From NCBI RefSeq assembly GCF_004770905.1, contig NZ_RQHT01000012.1, positions 434,001 through 498,000 of the forward strand: 64,000 nucleotides of DNA, read 5' to 3'. Below the pieces are notes generated by a model, which saw only the letters and a program-made list of their open reading frames with translations, was not told where the DNA came from and did no database searches. Both the position numbers and the translations under genes were made by a program. Below, one piece after another: positions 17,713-27,235 of the stretch; within the stretch, counting starts at the first letter, position 1; each line of letters begins with the position of its first letter. This stretch comes from Leptospira bandrabouensis (lineage in GTDB: Bacteria > Spirochaetota > Leptospiria > Leptospirales > Leptospiraceae).

Positions 17713-18126
17713 TTAAGGCAAAAGGAGCCAGAGAAGGGCCATTCCCCCCATAGCTAGTTCAGGTAGTTTTCTTCTGAAAAAACTTTGGTTTTCTGGGTTT
17801 TCTTTCGGCTCTTCGGATTTTGTTACTTCTGTATTTGGCGTATCCTTGGTTTCCTTGGAAGAAAATAGTGTACCCAAAAAACCAGGTTTCTCTTCTTCTT
17901 TTTGTGATTCCCAAACCACAGGAAGAGAAACTACTTCTACCGCATTTTTTTTATATGCTTGTTTTGTGCCGTCTTTCGATTCCACCAGAACATAATTTGC
18001 AGTTGGGGAAGATGTTTTTACGTTTTCCAAAACCTCTTTGGTTGCCTTCACAGTGACTGTGTCTGCAAAAGTAACATGAGAAAAAATCAATAGAATGAAT
18101 AAGGATAGGATGGTCTTTACGTTCAT
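17713..18126 (-). CDS. Small exported or membrane-anchored protein of unknown function
   Basis: The 137-residue protein has a signal peptide (VKTILSLFILLIFSHVTFAD), a short beta-rich part (TVTVKATKEVLEN, YVLVESKDGTKQAYKKNAVE), a Lys/Glu/Pro-rich linker and a hydrophobic C-terminal segment (LAMGGMALLWLLLP). The layout suggests a periplasmic domain tethered at its C-terminus. The KDGTKQAYKKNAVEVVSLP block resembles small SH3-like or DUF-type repeats seen in Leptospira proteins, but I do not recognise the family. Confidence 0.65.
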   Translation of the reverse strand: MNVKTILSLFILLIFSHVTFADTVTVKATKEVLENVKTSSPTANYVLVESKDGTKQAYKKNAVEVVSLPVVWESQKEEEKPGFLGTLFSSKETKDTPNTEVTKSEEPKENPENQSFFRRKLPELAMGGMALLWLLLP

Positions 18127-18258
18127 ATCTACAGCCCAATCCTAAGAATTGGATAGGCAATTTGATTTTTGAGTGAAATGTTACAATCCGATGAAAAGTG
18201 AATTCAGTTTCCATTTGACACCAGACCTTCGTATTTTAGCCTATCCAAAGTCACGATT

Positions 18259-18329
<71 letters not shown>

Positions 18330-18343
18330 ATCACTGAAAATTC

Positions 18344-18427
18344 GCCTGGATGGTGGAACTGGTAGACACACAGGACTTAAAATCCTGTGGGAGTAATCCC
18401 GTGCGGGTTCGATTCCCGCTCCAGGTA
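18344..18427 (+). tRNA. tRNA-Leu (TAA)
   Basis: A class II tRNA with a long variable arm (TGGGAGTAATCCCG region). Acceptor GCCTGGA pairs with TCCAGGT, with a G-U first pair and discriminator A, as in other bacterial tRNA-Leu(UAA). The anticodon stem and loop read CAGGA-CTTAAAA-TCCTG, with anticodon TAA at 18378-18380. The T arm contains GGGTTCGATTCCC. No encoded CCA. Confidence 0.95.
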
Positions 18428-18451
18428 TGAATCGAACGATTGCGAGTCAAA

Positions 18452-18563
18452 AAAAAACGTAGCGACCCCGCGTAGGCTTTATAAAAGCCGAAGGCGAAGT
18501 TGGCCGTAAGGCCAAGGGTGGATGGAGCGTAAACGTTTTTTCCGAAGGCAGGACGCCTTTCGG
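18452..18563. other. Hairpin-rich, GC-richer intergenic element after tRNA-Leu
   Basis: The outer stem AAAAAACGT (18452-18460) with ACGTTTTTT (18533-18541) encloses GGCTTT-ATA-AAAGCC (18475-18489) and TTGGCC-GTAA-GGCCAA (18500-18515), the latter with a GNRA-type loop. A further hairpin follows, CCGAAGGC with GCCTTTCGG (18542-18563). Composition is clearly more GC-rich than the flanks. The T-run at the end of the outer stem could end the tRNA transcript. It may be a dispersed repeat or a structured RNA; the stretch up to about 18640 has the same composition and no gene. Confidence 0.45.
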
Positions 18564-18698
18564 TGACGAGCAAGACGGGCTGAGATCGAAAGGCCAGGAT
18601 GGCCGAAGATCGAAGCGATTCCCGCGGACGTTCCAATCAAATCAAACTTAATTCAAGCCTCTCTTACTTTTGGCGACTCAAGCACAGTACCCGCGCAC

Positions 18699-20579
18699 TT
18701 ATTCACAATTCCCAGAAATTTCGATTCGCGGAAGGAATGGTTTTTCCCTTTTCCAAGAAAATAAAAATCCAAAATCAACAAATTCAATCCCCTGTCCTAG
18801 AGATTCCAGAAACTCATTCGGATTGACTTGGACTCTTTGGATTTGTTTTGGATTGGTAAAAATTTCTTTTTTTACCATTTGTTCCCCCTGCACTCGGTAT
18901 TCTTTGTCCTGGTCAAAACTCTCTCGTTTTCGAATTTCAAGGATGAGTGTTTGCGGTAGATGGCCTTCTGGAATTTCTTCCCAATGGATAAAAAACTGAA
19001 TGGGGGAAACTCGAACCTTGGGGATAGTATGAAAATTCATTTCATGATCCAAACAACCAGCGAGTTTAAAATAAATTTCATTCGTGCCTTTCGGCATAGG
19101 TACAGCTGTTTTTGCATTGATAGCCGATTGAGCCAGGGCCATTGGGAAGTTGTGTTCTGTGCGAGCCCTATGAAAAAAAAGGTCTTTGGATGGAGTTTTT
19201 GTTAAGTAAAAAGCCCCAATACTAGAAATCAAAATCCAAAAAACGAGACTTCCATATACTTTGGTTGGGAACTTTTGTGTAGAATTCTCTTTCCCCTGGT
19301 AAGCCGAGGGAAGTAAAATTAAAAGACCTAAAAAGGGAAGTAATACCTCGTCATCTAACAGAAAACATTGGAAACTACCTGCAAAAATCACACTGAAAAA
19401 ACCTAAATAAAAAAGATTATTTTTGCCAACTTGTAGAATTTTTTTTGTGATCAAATACAAAAAACAAAGATAAGCGGTTACAGAGGTGATCCCACCTAAA
19501 ATCCAAAAATGCAGAAAATCAAAATGTGCATGGGATTTGGGTGTAATCGATAAATCATAATATAACTCCGGGAAAACTTTCACCAAAGGAATTGCTTGGG
19601 TTATGAATTCTTTTGTGTAATTTCCACTGCCAATTCCCCATAAAAATGAATCTTTTAAAATTGCAAAATTCATTTTGTGAATCCATATTCTTTGATTCTC
19701 TAACGAACGTTTAGCGAATAAATCATCAATAGCTCTTTGGAATAACCAGTTATTGTGGTAAAACAGAGTCAGAAGAACCGCTATAAGAAAGAGACCAATT
19801 CCTAACCAAGGTAAATATTTTTTTAAAGATATTTTTTTTTGGAAAGATAGAAGGAAAAATCCAAAGAGTAACCCAAACCAAACGGACCTGCTTTGATTGA
19901 GAAAAAGTAAAACCAGTCCTAAAAAAGAAAGGATCAATAAGGAAAAAAATAGAAACTTAGATTTGTTTTTCTTTTTAAAGGAGGGAATGTCCCTGTATGT
20001 TTTTAAAAAAAGAGAAGGAAGGTAAAGTGCTAACATCCCTCCGTAGGTTAGGTGAGTGCTTTGGAAGCCAATTGGTAAATAAAAAGGGAAAATGCCAAAA
20101 AGGTTTCCCAACTGGTGGGGCAAACGTCGGCCTTCGACGTATTGGAAACCATCCATCACAAATGGGGCCAAGCGATAAGGGGAAAAAAGCGATATGGTTC
20201 CTGAAAGAAGAAGAAATACGGCTCCGAGAAATACTGCTTTTTTTAAATTTGTTTTTTCTTGTTCAGTGAGGTTTGAATGGTGTAATAATAAAAATGCCAT
20301 CCATACATCCCCAAATTCTGATTTTAAAATGATTTGTTTCCAAAAAGAAAATTCAAAATGGAAGAGAGGGTAAATCAAAAAACCCAAATAAATAAGGATC
20401 CAAAAAAAGAAAAAGGATTCAGACCTCGGAATATTTTTTTGCCAAAGGAAATCTAAAAACAAAAAGAAAAGGGAGGCACCGGCAAAAATTTGGGAAAGGC
20501 TAATCGAAAACGGTGAAAGGACAAAGAAAAGGTAGAGAAAAACAATAGAAATCTTATGAAATGTTTGTTTCCCAATCAT
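18699..20579 (-). CDS. O-antigen ligase/polymerase-like multi-pass membrane protein
   Basis: This 626-residue protein has about ten hydrophobic helices in the first 440 residues, then a 190-residue soluble C-terminal part. The region around WGIGSGNYTKEF, SHAHFDFLHFWILGG and the following helix matches the Wzy_C/WaaL pattern, in which a periplasmic loop with conserved His precedes a late helix. Such proteins join or polymerise O-chain sugars on lipid carriers at the outer face of the inner membrane. WaaL versus Wzy cannot be separated here. It is divergent from the WaaE-like glycosyltransferase, with only 30 bases between the starts. Confidence 0.8.
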   Translation of the reverse strand: MIGKQTFHKISIVFLYLFFVLSPFSISLSQIFAGASLFFLFLDFLWQKNIPRSESFFFFWILIYLGFLIYPLFHFEFSFWKQIILKSEFGDVWMAFLLLHHSNLTEQEKTNLKKAVFLGAVFLLLSGTISLFSPYRLAPFVMDGFQYVEGRRLPHQLGNLFGIFPFYLPIGFQSTHLTYGGMLALYLPSLFLKTYRDIPSFKKKNKSKFLFFSLLILSFLGLVLLFLNQSRSVWFGLLFGFFLLSFQKKISLKKYLPWLGIGLFLIAVLLTLFYHNNWLFQRAIDDLFAKRSLENQRIWIHKMNFAILKDSFLWGIGSGNYTKEFITQAIPLVKVFPELYYDLSITPKSHAHFDFLHFWILGGITSVTAYLCFLYLITKKILQVGKNNLFYLGFFSVIFAGSFQCFLLDDEVLLPFLGLLILLPSAYQGKENSTQKFPTKVYGSLVFWILISSIGAFYLTKTPSKDLFFHRARTEHNFPMALAQSAINAKTAVPMPKGTNEIYFKLAGCLDHEMNFHTIPKVRVSPIQFFIHWEEIPEGHLPQTLILEIRKRESFDQDKEYRVQGEQMVKKEIFTNPKQIQRVQVNPNEFLESLGQGIEFVDFGFLFSWKREKPFLPRIEISGNCE

Positions 20580-20609
20580 ATTTGGTTAAAAGAATAGGTT
20601 TTAACTCGT

Positions 20610-21431
20610 ATGGAAGGCAAGAGAAAAAGAAAATTGTCGGTGGCTATCATCACCTTCAATGAAGAAAAAAATATTGGGGACTGCATCCGCTCCATCGAAT
20701 CGGTCGCAGATGAAATTATTGTTTTAGATTCCCTAAGTACAGACCGTACAAAAGAAATTGCTACCTCCTTTTCCAAGGTTAAATTTTTTGAATCTCCATT
20801 TCCTGGGCATGTAGAACAAAAAAATAAGGCCATAGGTTTTTGTTCCCATGATTGGATTCTTTCTTTGGATGCGGATGAACGAGCAGACCAAACTTTGGTC
20901 CATTCGATGGAAACCTTTTTAGAGTCAGAAAATATTTTGGCAGATGGTTATAAAATTGCAAGATTGACCTATCATTTGGGACGTTGGATTCGACACAGTG
21001 GTTGGTATCCGCTTCGTAGGTATCGTTTGTTCCGAAAAAATGCCGCCACTTGGGTGGGAGAAAACCCACATGATTACATCGAATTAAAATCTGGTTCTGT
21101 TGGCAAAGTCATGAAGGGAGATATCCTTCATTATAGTTTTACAGATTTTAGTCACCAAATCACGACGATCAATCAGTTCTCAAGTATTGTTGCTTATACT
21201 CGTTATGCGAAGGGAGAAAGATTCTCTCTTTTTAAAACTTTTTTTAAACCATTTGGGAAATTTTTAGAAATTTATATTTTTAAATTTGGGTTTTTGGATG
21301 GAATTCCTGGCCTTTGGATTGCTATAGCCTCATCGTTTTCAACCTTTCTTAAATACGCAAAATTATATGAACTGGATCGTAAACAGATTGATCGCCCGTC
21401 CAATATAAGAAAAGAGTATGGCAAAAACTAA
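20610..21431 (+). CDS. Family 2 glycosyltransferase, WaaE/KdtX-like
   Basis: A GT-A fold enzyme (273 residues): SVAIITFNEEKNIGDCIRSI at the N-terminus, EIIVLDSLSTDRT (first Asp motif) and WILSLDADERAD, with the DxD-type metal site. It then has RYRLFRKN, a motif typical of the WaaE LPS core glucosyltransferase subgroup. A C-terminal amphipathic or membrane-near region follows. It likely adds a hexose to the LPS core in the cytoplasm. It overlaps the next gene by 14 bases and heads a run with gmhA. Confidence 0.88.
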   Translation: MEGKRKRKLSVAIITFNEEKNIGDCIRSIESVADEIIVLDSLSTDRTKEIATSFSKVKFFESPFPGHVEQKNKAIGFCSHDWILSLDADERADQTLVHSMETFLESENILADGYKIARLTYHLGRWIRHSGWYPLRRYRLFRKNAATWVGENPHDYIELKSGSVGKVMKGDILHYSFTDFSHQITTINQFSSIVAYTRYAKGERFSLFKTFFKPFGKFLEIYIFKFGFLDGIPGLWIAIASSFSTFLKYAKLYELDRKQIDRPSNIRKEYGKN

Positions 21432-22191
21432 AAAAACGTCCAAAGGAAGTTTGTTTTTTCGGATCCTTGCATTTTTCAGATCCAAACGAAAGACAAATAA
21501 AAAGGACTCTGTCCAAAGAAAAAAACAACCCAAATCTTTTTCTTTGGAATGGGCGGCTGCATTAGAGAACTGGAAAAAGAAACTCCGCACAAAACAAGTG
21601 AGTTCCGGTATCGTGGTTGAAACTCCTAAGTTTCGCTTAACAAAAACAAACGAGAAACTGTTCCGTGCAGAAGGCGAAAACTATTCATTGATTTTGGTTA
21701 CAGGAAACCATTTGTACAAAAATAAGGAAGATAAGTGGGGAGGGGTCCTTTTTGTAGACGAAGGGGAATTGAATAAAAATCTTTCAAAGGATCTCTCTGG
21801 ACTCGATGGACTACTTTCTTCACTTTCCATTCCAAAAACAGATTTATTTTTAGAGGCAGATGCTCCTAAAGAAGATTGGAAAGTTGTCCTTTCCTTCGAA
21901 CGATTTTGGAAAGAACAAATTATCTTACAAATGAAACCAAATTCTATGGCTCTTGCAATGCTTGCAATTGGTGAAGAGTGTCGTGAGTTTTTTGAATCTG
22001 TGGCAACAGAGAGACAAAAACGATTGGTGAGAGATGAGTTATTTTATTTAAATTTAGGAAATGGGACAGAGAACAATCCCTATACAAAAGCCAAAAACCT
22101 ATTTGGGTTTGGTTCTGCACTAATTGAATTTGGAAATACTATCAATTCCGTAAAAGAAAGAAGGGAAAAGGAAAATAATCATGGATCATAA
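21418..22191 (+). CDS. Unknown protein with a basic N-terminus, in the LPS-core gene run
   Basis: The first 60 of 257 residues are very rich in Lys/Arg ([22 protein letters not shown]) with a short hydrophobic patch; the rest is a mixed domain ([60 protein letters not shown]). No catalytic motif was recognised. It overlaps the upstream glycosyltransferase by 14 bases and gmhA by 11, so it must be coexpressed with LPS genes. A peripheral membrane protein is possible from the basic N-terminus. Confidence 0.7.
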   Translation: MAKTKKTSKGSLFFRILAFFRSKRKTNKKDSVQRKKQPKSFSLEWAAALENWKKKLRTKQVSSGIVVETPKFRLTKTNEKLFRAEGENYSLILVTGNHLYKNKEDKWGGVLFVDEGELNKNLSKDLSGLDGLLSSLSIPKTDLFLEADAPKEDWKVVLSFERFWKEQIILQMKPNSMALAMLAIGEECREFFESVATERQKRLVRDELFYLNLGNGTENNPYTKAKNLFGFGSALIEFGNTINSVKERREKENNHGS

Positions 22192-22768
22192 ATCACTCAT
22201 ACAAACACAAATTGAGGATTCGATTGCTGTTAAACAACAGTTATTACCACTTCTTTTACCATCCATTGAATCTGCGGGAAAACTTCTTGTGAATTCTTTG
22301 AAACAAAATGGATTATTATATTTCTGTGGTAACGGAGGATCCAGTTGTGATGCTTCCCATATTGCAGCAGAACTTGTGGTGCGTTATAAGTCTGGGAATG
22401 AAAGAAAAGCAATTCCCGCACTTGCCTTAAATAGTGATCAGGCTGTTCTCACTGCTTGTTCTAACGATTACGGTTACGAATATGTATTTCAAAGACAAGT
22501 ACAAGCCTTTGGAAAACCTACTGACGTTTTTGTAGGACTTACCACTTCTGGAAATTCGCAAAACATCATTTTGGCGGTGGAGGAAGCTAGAAAAATTGGA
22601 ATGAAGGTAGTGCTATTTTTAGGTGGTGATGGTGGGAAACTAAAGGGTAAAGCCGATGTGGAAATCATTGTCCCCTCAAAGGTTACTGCAAGAATCCAAG
22701 AATGCCATATCCTGATTGGACATATCCTTTGTAGCATCATTGAAAAGGAACTCTTTGGCCTCGATTGA
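22181..22768 (+). CDS. gmhA: Phosphoheptose isomerase
   Basis: GmhA turns sedoheptulose 7-phosphate into D-glycero-D-manno-heptose 7-phosphate, the first step to the LPS heptose. The 195-residue SIS-domain protein shows [19 protein letters not shown] (about residues 47-65), [12 protein letters not shown] and [18 protein letters not shown], with conserved Ser, Glu and His residues in place. The later steps (rfaE1, rfaE2) lie at 45.8-47.3 kb. It overlaps the genes on both sides. Confidence 0.93.
   Translation: MDHKSLIQTQIEDSIAVKQQLLPLLLPSIESAGKLLVNSLKQNGLLYFCGNGGSSCDASHIAAELVVRYKSGNERKAIPALALNSDQAVLTACSNDYGYEYVFQRQVQAFGKPTDVFVGLTTSGNSQNIILAVEEARKIGMKVVLFLGGDGGKLKGKADVEIIVPSKVTARIQECHILIGHILCSIIEKELFGLD
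22744..22750 (+). promoter_or_regulatory. Ribosome binding site supporting the TTG start of the ABC ATPase
   Basis: An AAAGGAA-type site lies inside the gmhA coding region, 4-5 bases before the TTG at 22755. It favours that start over the TTG codons at 22716 and 22740. Confidence 0.55.
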
Positions 22769-23510
22769 TTCAAATGTGATCCAAATCAAAAATGCAACCA
22801 TCGAAACAAAGGATGGGTTAAAGATTTGGAAGGGAATTACTTTAGAGATACAAAGAGGTTATATCCACGGCATTATCGGTGAGTCGGGTTCGGGAAAGTC
22901 AACGCTCGGATTCTCATTGTTTGGGATGGTGCCGAAGGGTTGTCATTTATCCTATGAAAGATTTAGAGTTCTTGGGGAAGATGTTCGTTCTAAAAACCTG
23001 GGAACCAAACTTTTTATGGTTCCGCAAAATCCCAATTCAGCTTTCCATCCGTTTCGCACCATCAAAGCACAGGTCCAAGATTTTTTTAAATTATCGGGTT
23101 TTGAAAATATTTCTTATGAATCTTTGTTTTTGATTTGGGATCAGTTATCGATTCCTAGAAATCATTGGAAAGTCTATGCAAGGACTTTGTCTGGTGGAGA
23201 AAAACAGAGAATTCTACTTTCCTTAGCTTTTTTAAGAACCCCAGAGATTTTGGTATTAGATGAACCTACCACGGGACTCGATGCCTTTTCGGAAAAAATT
23301 GTCTTGGAAACCGTCCAAAACCTTGCAAAAATGGGGATGACAGTTGTTTTTATTACACACGAGCTTCGGATCGTCGAAAGTCTGGCCTCTCAAGTTACGA
23401 TAATGAAACAAGGGGAAGTCATAGAAACCATTTCGGTTCTAAACCACAACCTGGAGCCAAATACAGAATATGGAAAACAACTTAAGGAAGCCTCTCTACT
23501 ATTTCAGTAA
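22755..23510 (+). CDS. ABC transporter ATP-binding protein, dipeptide/oligopeptide type
   Basis: A complete nucleotide-binding domain (251 residues): Walker [10 protein letters not shown], signature [14 protein letters not shown], Walker [13 protein letters not shown] and switch His in FITHELR. The closest look is DppD/DppF/OppF, but the extra C-terminal peptide-transporter motif is absent and no permease gene is nearby, so it may be an orphan. I chose the TTG at 22755, because AAAAGGAA lies just upstream and the more distal TTG at 22716 would run further into gmhA. It overlaps the next gene by 41 bases. Confidence 0.85.
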   Translation: MASIDSNVIQIKNATIETKDGLKIWKGITLEIQRGYIHGIIGESGSGKSTLGFSLFGMVPKGCHLSYERFRVLGEDVRSKNLGTKLFMVPQNPNSAFHPFRTIKAQVQDFFKLSGFENISYESLFLIWDQLSIPRNHWKVYARTLSGGEKQRILLSLAFLRTPEILVLDEPTTGLDAFSEKIVLETVQNLAKMGMTVVFITHELRIVESLASQVTIMKQGEVIETISVLNHNLEPNTEYGKQLKEASLLFQ

Positions 23511-24930
23511 TTGGACTTTTCTGTTTTTAGTTCTAATTCCCTCAGTTCTTTTCGCAGAACCTGGATTAAGTCTTAGGTCAGTGGATACGGGTTCGTATCC
23601 AGAAGTCAAAATTCGATTCCACTCCAACCATTCTTTTGAATCCCAAGGTTTTGTGATTTCAGAGCAGATGGGTTCCAATTCTCGCCTGACTGATTCCTTT
23701 CACCTTCACAAGACAGAAGTGAAAAACCCCGTACATTTATACATTTCGATTCCAAGTTATACCAATGCAGAAGATCGTCGTTGGCTCATACAATTAGCAA
23801 ACCAATTGGTGAAAGTAAGTGAACAAAGTGGCGGAACATCCAAGTTACAAATTCAGTCGGACGAAAATAAACATTTTTTTGAACGTATTCGCTCAAACGT
23901 ACTTGATATTTCCTTTCCTTTTCCAAAAGTTCCCCCGCCTAACTATCCCATTCGAAACTGGGAAAATTTCCTTGCGGGGATAAAGAAAAACCAAACCACG
24001 GAAGATCATATCCTAGTTTTTGTAAGTTTTTCACCTGAATGGCAAGATCGATTTGAAATTCCAGAACTTGCCAAAAGAATTCGCGAAAAGAATTTACAAT
24101 TGATAGTGCTCGCACCGAGCAGTTTGGAAGCGACTAAACTTGCCAGTTATGCGAATGGAAGGCATTATCCTATTTCTAAACCGAATAGTTATTCTGAGTT
24201 GTTTTCGTATTTACGAGCTTTGGGTGAAACAGATTACGAACTAATTTATGTTTCCCCTTGGAAACTCTCTAGGTGGAAAACAAACTTTGTTTCCGGTGGA
24301 TTTGCTACAGGTGACCAGGGCATTCGCTTAGAATTTCAATATGAACTTTCCTTTTTAAAAAGTTTATATTTACATTTATCTGATCCTTTGTTTTTCTTTC
24401 CTGTTAGTTTTTTTCTCATTTTTCTTTGTTTGGCGGCATTGTATTATTTGCGTGGGTATGAAGAACCACGCCCAGGTTTGGTAACCCTTCCCAACCAAGA
24501 GTCTGATTTTTCGGAAAGGAAGGAAGAACTCGAAGTTTATGACAGGATGTATGGGGAAACCATGGAGAAGGCCGCGCGCGATCGAGAAATCGCTGTTGCC
24601 ATTGCAGAAAAAGAATCACTTCCAGGTGTATCCTATTCCTATGCGGTCCTTATGCGAAAAGATTCTAATCATAATCCGATTCAATACGTATTGCAGTTTG
24701 ATGAAGTGACCATTGGAAGTTGGGAATCTAACCACTTGGTACTTGATGATCCGAATGTTGCGGGAATTCATGCAAAGATAAAAAATAAAAAGGGAAAGTA
24801 TATATTGTTTGATTGTGTCTCCGAAACTGGGGTATACTTAAATGGAAAAAAATTACTTCGTCCTAAAGTTCTTCATAATTTAGATGAAATTCAAATTGGG
24901 AAAACGATTCTTTCGTTTCGAGGCAGGTAG
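23470..24930 (+). CDS. Membrane protein with vWA-like extracytoplasmic part and cytoplasmic FHA domain
   Basis: The 486 residues show a signal sequence (WTFLFLVLIPSVLFAEP), a region of about 270 residues with von Willebrand A-like strands (HILVFVSFSPEW, LQLIVLAPSSLEATKLASYA), a membrane helix near 305-325 (FFFPVSFFLIFLCLAALYYL) and a C-terminal FHA domain (about 405-486; VTIGSWESNHLVLDD, VSETGVYLNGKKL, LDEIQIGKTILSF). The FHA core lacks the usual Arg after GxxxG and the Ser-Arg before His (VAGIHA). It probably couples an envelope signal to a cytoplasmic partner. Confidence 0.75.
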   Translation: MENNLRKPLYYFSNWTFLFLVLIPSVLFAEPGLSLRSVDTGSYPEVKIRFHSNHSFESQGFVISEQMGSNSRLTDSFHLHKTEVKNPVHLYISIPSYTNAEDRRWLIQLANQLVKVSEQSGGTSKLQIQSDENKHFFERIRSNVLDISFPFPKVPPPNYPIRNWENFLAGIKKNQTTEDHILVFVSFSPEWQDRFEIPELAKRIREKNLQLIVLAPSSLEATKLASYANGRHYPISKPNSYSELFSYLRALGETDYELIYVSPWKLSRWKTNFVSGGFATGDQGIRLEFQYELSFLKSLYLHLSDPLFFFPVSFFLIFLCLAALYYLRGYEEPRPGLVTLPNQESDFSERKEELEVYDRMYGETMEKAARDREIAVAIAEKESLPGVSYSYAVLMRKDSNHNPIQYVLQFDEVTIGSWESNHLVLDDPNVAGIHAKIKNKKGKYILFDCVSETGVYLNGKKLLRPKVLHNLDEIQIGKTILSFRGR

Positions 24931-24934
24931 AGTT

Positions 24935-25762
24935 ATGGTTCGGATGATACAAATGAGACTCGTTTTCCTTTTGGTTGTTTCTTTGATTTTTTCTACTCTG
25001 TTTTGTTCGGGAAAAACAGCAAATAACGATGCCACAACTTCTCTATTACTTGCCAAAGAATCAGGTGAAAACGGATGTACTGTGGCAGGACTTGGAACTC
25101 AAATCAAAGCAGGTTATACAGGAATTACTACGACAGCTAAAACAGTATCTTTTTCCCTTTCGGGTGATACTCACTATGCGGTGTTGCAAATTGCAGGTGC
25201 CCAAATTGCCACAAGAGTCGTACTTTCACGTTATGCGAAAGTTGCAATTTATGTTTCGAGTAGTTGTCCTCTGGATTTATCCTCAGCAGTATTAGCTAAA
25301 GAAGGTACAGAATATACTAAGGTAGACTCACCGGCTACCATCATCAATTTTACAAAATCGGGAAGTTATTTAATTTATCTTTACCAAAAAGAAGATCCTA
25401 CCACAAACCCGTTGACCGTTCTTACCGATGGAACACCCGTCCAAGCGATTTCCGATTCGGATTTGACGGACATACTGAATGGAGGTTCCACAAAAACATT
25501 TAAGTTTGCCTGTAATTTGGGTTCGGGAGTTTGTCAGAATTACTACGGGTTTCTGACAAGCTGTCTTTCGGGAACGAAACAAACATCCAAATGTACAGAA
25601 ACCAGTGCTGTCGGTTCTTGTAAAGTCACTCAGTCCAGTGTAGGATTTATCATTAGCGTGTATACAGCTCCTCTGACTGGTGGAGGTGGGGGAACTGCGG
25701 CTGCCAATTGCACTGGTCTTTCTGGAACCTATGTGGATGGGGCTACCATCCAAACCCCTTAG
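24935..25762 (+). CDS. Putative lipoprotein of unknown function
   Basis: The 275-residue protein starts at the ATG at 24935 (the frame opens at 24884 inside the FHA gene, but the signal peptide starts here). The signal sequence [16 protein letters not shown] ends in a spirochaete-style loose lipobox with Cys about residue 25. The mature part is Thr/Ser/Gly-rich, with eight or more further cysteines and a Gly-rich stretch (GGGGGTAAANC). No domain is recognised. It may be a surface or periplasmic lipoprotein. It is followed by the leuC leader. Confidence 0.7.
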   Translation: MVRMIQMRLVFLLVVSLIFSTLFCSGKTANNDATTSLLLAKESGENGCTVAGLGTQIKAGYTGITTTAKTVSFSLSGDTHYAVLQIAGAQIATRVVLSRYAKVAIYVSSSCPLDLSSAVLAKEGTEYTKVDSPATIINFTKSGSYLIYLYQKEDPTTNPLTVLTDGTPVQAISDSDLTDILNGGSTKTFKFACNLGSGVCQNYYGFLTSCLSGTKQTSKCTETSAVGSCKVTQSSVGFIISVYTAPLTGGGGGTAAANCTGLSGTYVDGATIQTP

Positions 25763-25788
25763 AACTTATCTATTTTTTCAAATTCCCT

Positions 25789-25808
25789 GGACATACCACC
25801 CCATGTCC
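25789..25808 (+). promoter_or_regulatory. Hairpin in the leuC leader
   Basis: GGACAT (25789-25794) and ATGTCC (25803-25808) form a perfect 6-bp stem with an 8-base loop, 32 bases before the leuC ATG. No leader peptide with leucine codons was found and no T-run follows, so classical leucine attenuation is not supported. It may end the upstream transcript or be an operator. Confidence 0.3.
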
Positions 25809-25825
25809 GAGTTATGACTGGAAGT

Positions 25826-25832
25826 GGGGGAG
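25826..25832 (+). promoter_or_regulatory. Ribosome binding site deciding the leuC start
   Basis: GGGGGAG stands 7 bases before the ATG at 25840, fixing the leuC start there and not at the upstream frame opening at 25708 inside the lipoprotein gene. Confidence 0.7.
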
Positions 25833-25839
25833 TCTAGTT

Positions 25840-27234
25840 ATGAAAACCATGTTTGAGAAGATTTGGAATGACCATTTGGTTCACGAGGAAGATGGAACCT
25901 GCCTCATCTATATTGATAGACACCTTGTCCATGAGGTAACAAGCCCACAGGCTTTTGAAAGTTTAAAACTAACAAACAGAAAAGTGCGTAGACCAGACGC
26001 AACTTTTGCTACGATGGACCACAACGTATCCACAAGAACTCGGGATTGGAAATCTGTAGATCCCATCTCTGTCCTTCAGATGCAAACTCTTATGGACAAT
26101 TGTAAAGAAAACGGAATTACATTATTTGATATCAACCATCCGGACAATGGAATTGTCCACGTGGTGGCACCAGAACTTGGTTTAACTCATCCTGGTATGA
26201 CCATTGTTTGTGGGGATTCCCATACAGCCACTCATGGTGCTTTTGGAGCTCTTGCTTTTGGAATCGGAACCTCAGAAGTAGAACATGTTTTGGCAACACA
26301 AACTCTTGTCCAAAAGAAACCAAAAACTTTAGAGATTCGAGTGGATGGAAAATTATCTCCCCTTGTTTCTGCAAAAGACATAGTCCTTGCCATCATTGGT
26401 AAAATTGGCACTGATGGGGCAACAGGATACGTGATTGAATTTACAGGAGAGGCCATTCGTTCTCTCAGTATGGAAGGTCGTATGACCATTTGTAATATGG
26501 CGATTGAAGCGGGTGCTCGTGCCGGTCTCATTTCTCCCGATGACACTACTATTAATTATATTAAAGGAAGAGATTTTGCTCCTAAAGGTGATGCCTTTGA
26601 AGTAGCAGCTGCTAAATGGAGAGCTTATGCTACTGATGCTGGTGCTAAGTTTGATAAAACAGTAATACTCAATGCGAGTGAAATTGCACCTATGGTTTCT
26701 TGGGGAACCTCACCTGGCCAAGTCATTCCTGTAACAAACGTAGTTCCAAGTCCTTCTGATTTCACAGATCCTGTGCAAAAAAAATCAGCAGAGTCCGCTC
26801 TTGCTTATATGGATTTAAAACCGGGTCAAAAACTATCGGATGTTAAGGTAAATAAAGTATTTATTGGTTCTTGTACGAACTCAAGGATCGAAGACCTTCG
26901 TGTGGTAGCAAATACAGTCAAAGGTAAAAAAGTCAGTAAAGATGTAGAAGCCATCATTGTTCCAGGTTCTGGTCGCGTGAAACGACAAGCCGAACAGGAA
27001 GGCCTAGATAAAATCTTTTTAGAAGCTGGATTCCAATGGCGTAATCCTGGTTGTTCTATGTGTCTTGCCATGAATGACGATGTTTTATCGCCAGGTGATC
27101 GTTGTGCTTCCACTTCCAACAGAAACTTTGAAGGAAGACAGGGGAAAGGGGGACGCACCCATTTAGTCGGACCAGCAATGGCAGCGGCCGTGGCAGTGGA
27201 AGGACATTTTGTAGACATTCGGGAGTGGAAATAA
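25840..27234 (+). CDS. leuC: 3-isopropylmalate dehydratase large subunit
   Basis: LeuC with LeuD isomerises 2- to 3-isopropylmalate in leucine synthesis, using a [4Fe-4S] cluster. The 464-residue aconitase-family protein has the expected length, with [20 protein letters not shown], the cluster cysteines in [14 protein letters not shown] (about residues 343-356) and [13 protein letters not shown] (about 402-414). The start at 25840 is fixed by a good ribosome site. leuD follows one base after the stop. Confidence 0.97.
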   Translation: MKTMFEKIWNDHLVHEEDGTCLIYIDRHLVHEVTSPQAFESLKLTNRKVRRPDATFATMDHNVSTRTRDWKSVDPISVLQMQTLMDNCKENGITLFDINHPDNGIVHVVAPELGLTHPGMTIVCGDSHTATHGAFGALAFGIGTSEVEHVLATQTLVQKKPKTLEIRVDGKLSPLVSAKDIVLAIIGKIGTDGATGYVIEFTGEAIRSLSMEGRMTICNMAIEAGARAGLISPDDTTINYIKGRDFAPKGDAFEVAAAKWRAYATDAGAKFDKTVILNASEIAPMVSWGTSPGQVIPVTNVVPSPSDFTDPVQKKSAESALAYMDLKPGQKLSDVKVNKVFIGSCTNSRIEDLRVVANTVKGKKVSKDVEAIIVPGSGRVKRQAEQEGLDKIFLEAGFQWRNPGCSMCLAMNDDVLSPGDRCASTSNRNFEGRQGKGGRTHLVGPAMAAAVAVEGHFVDIREWK

Positions 27235-27235
27235 G

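Noticed and set aside
18331..18636. Leftward 101-codon open frame
   Set aside because: It runs antisense across tRNA-Leu and the hairpin-rich element; its sequence is what the antisense of a tRNA encodes, with no ribosome site.
22716..23510. ABC ATPase as part of a full peptide transporter
   Set aside because: No permease or substrate-binding gene is nearby, so only the ATPase can be claimed.
25762..25840. Leucine leader-peptide attenuator before leuC
   Set aside because: No short frame with leucine codons and no terminator-type T-run was found.
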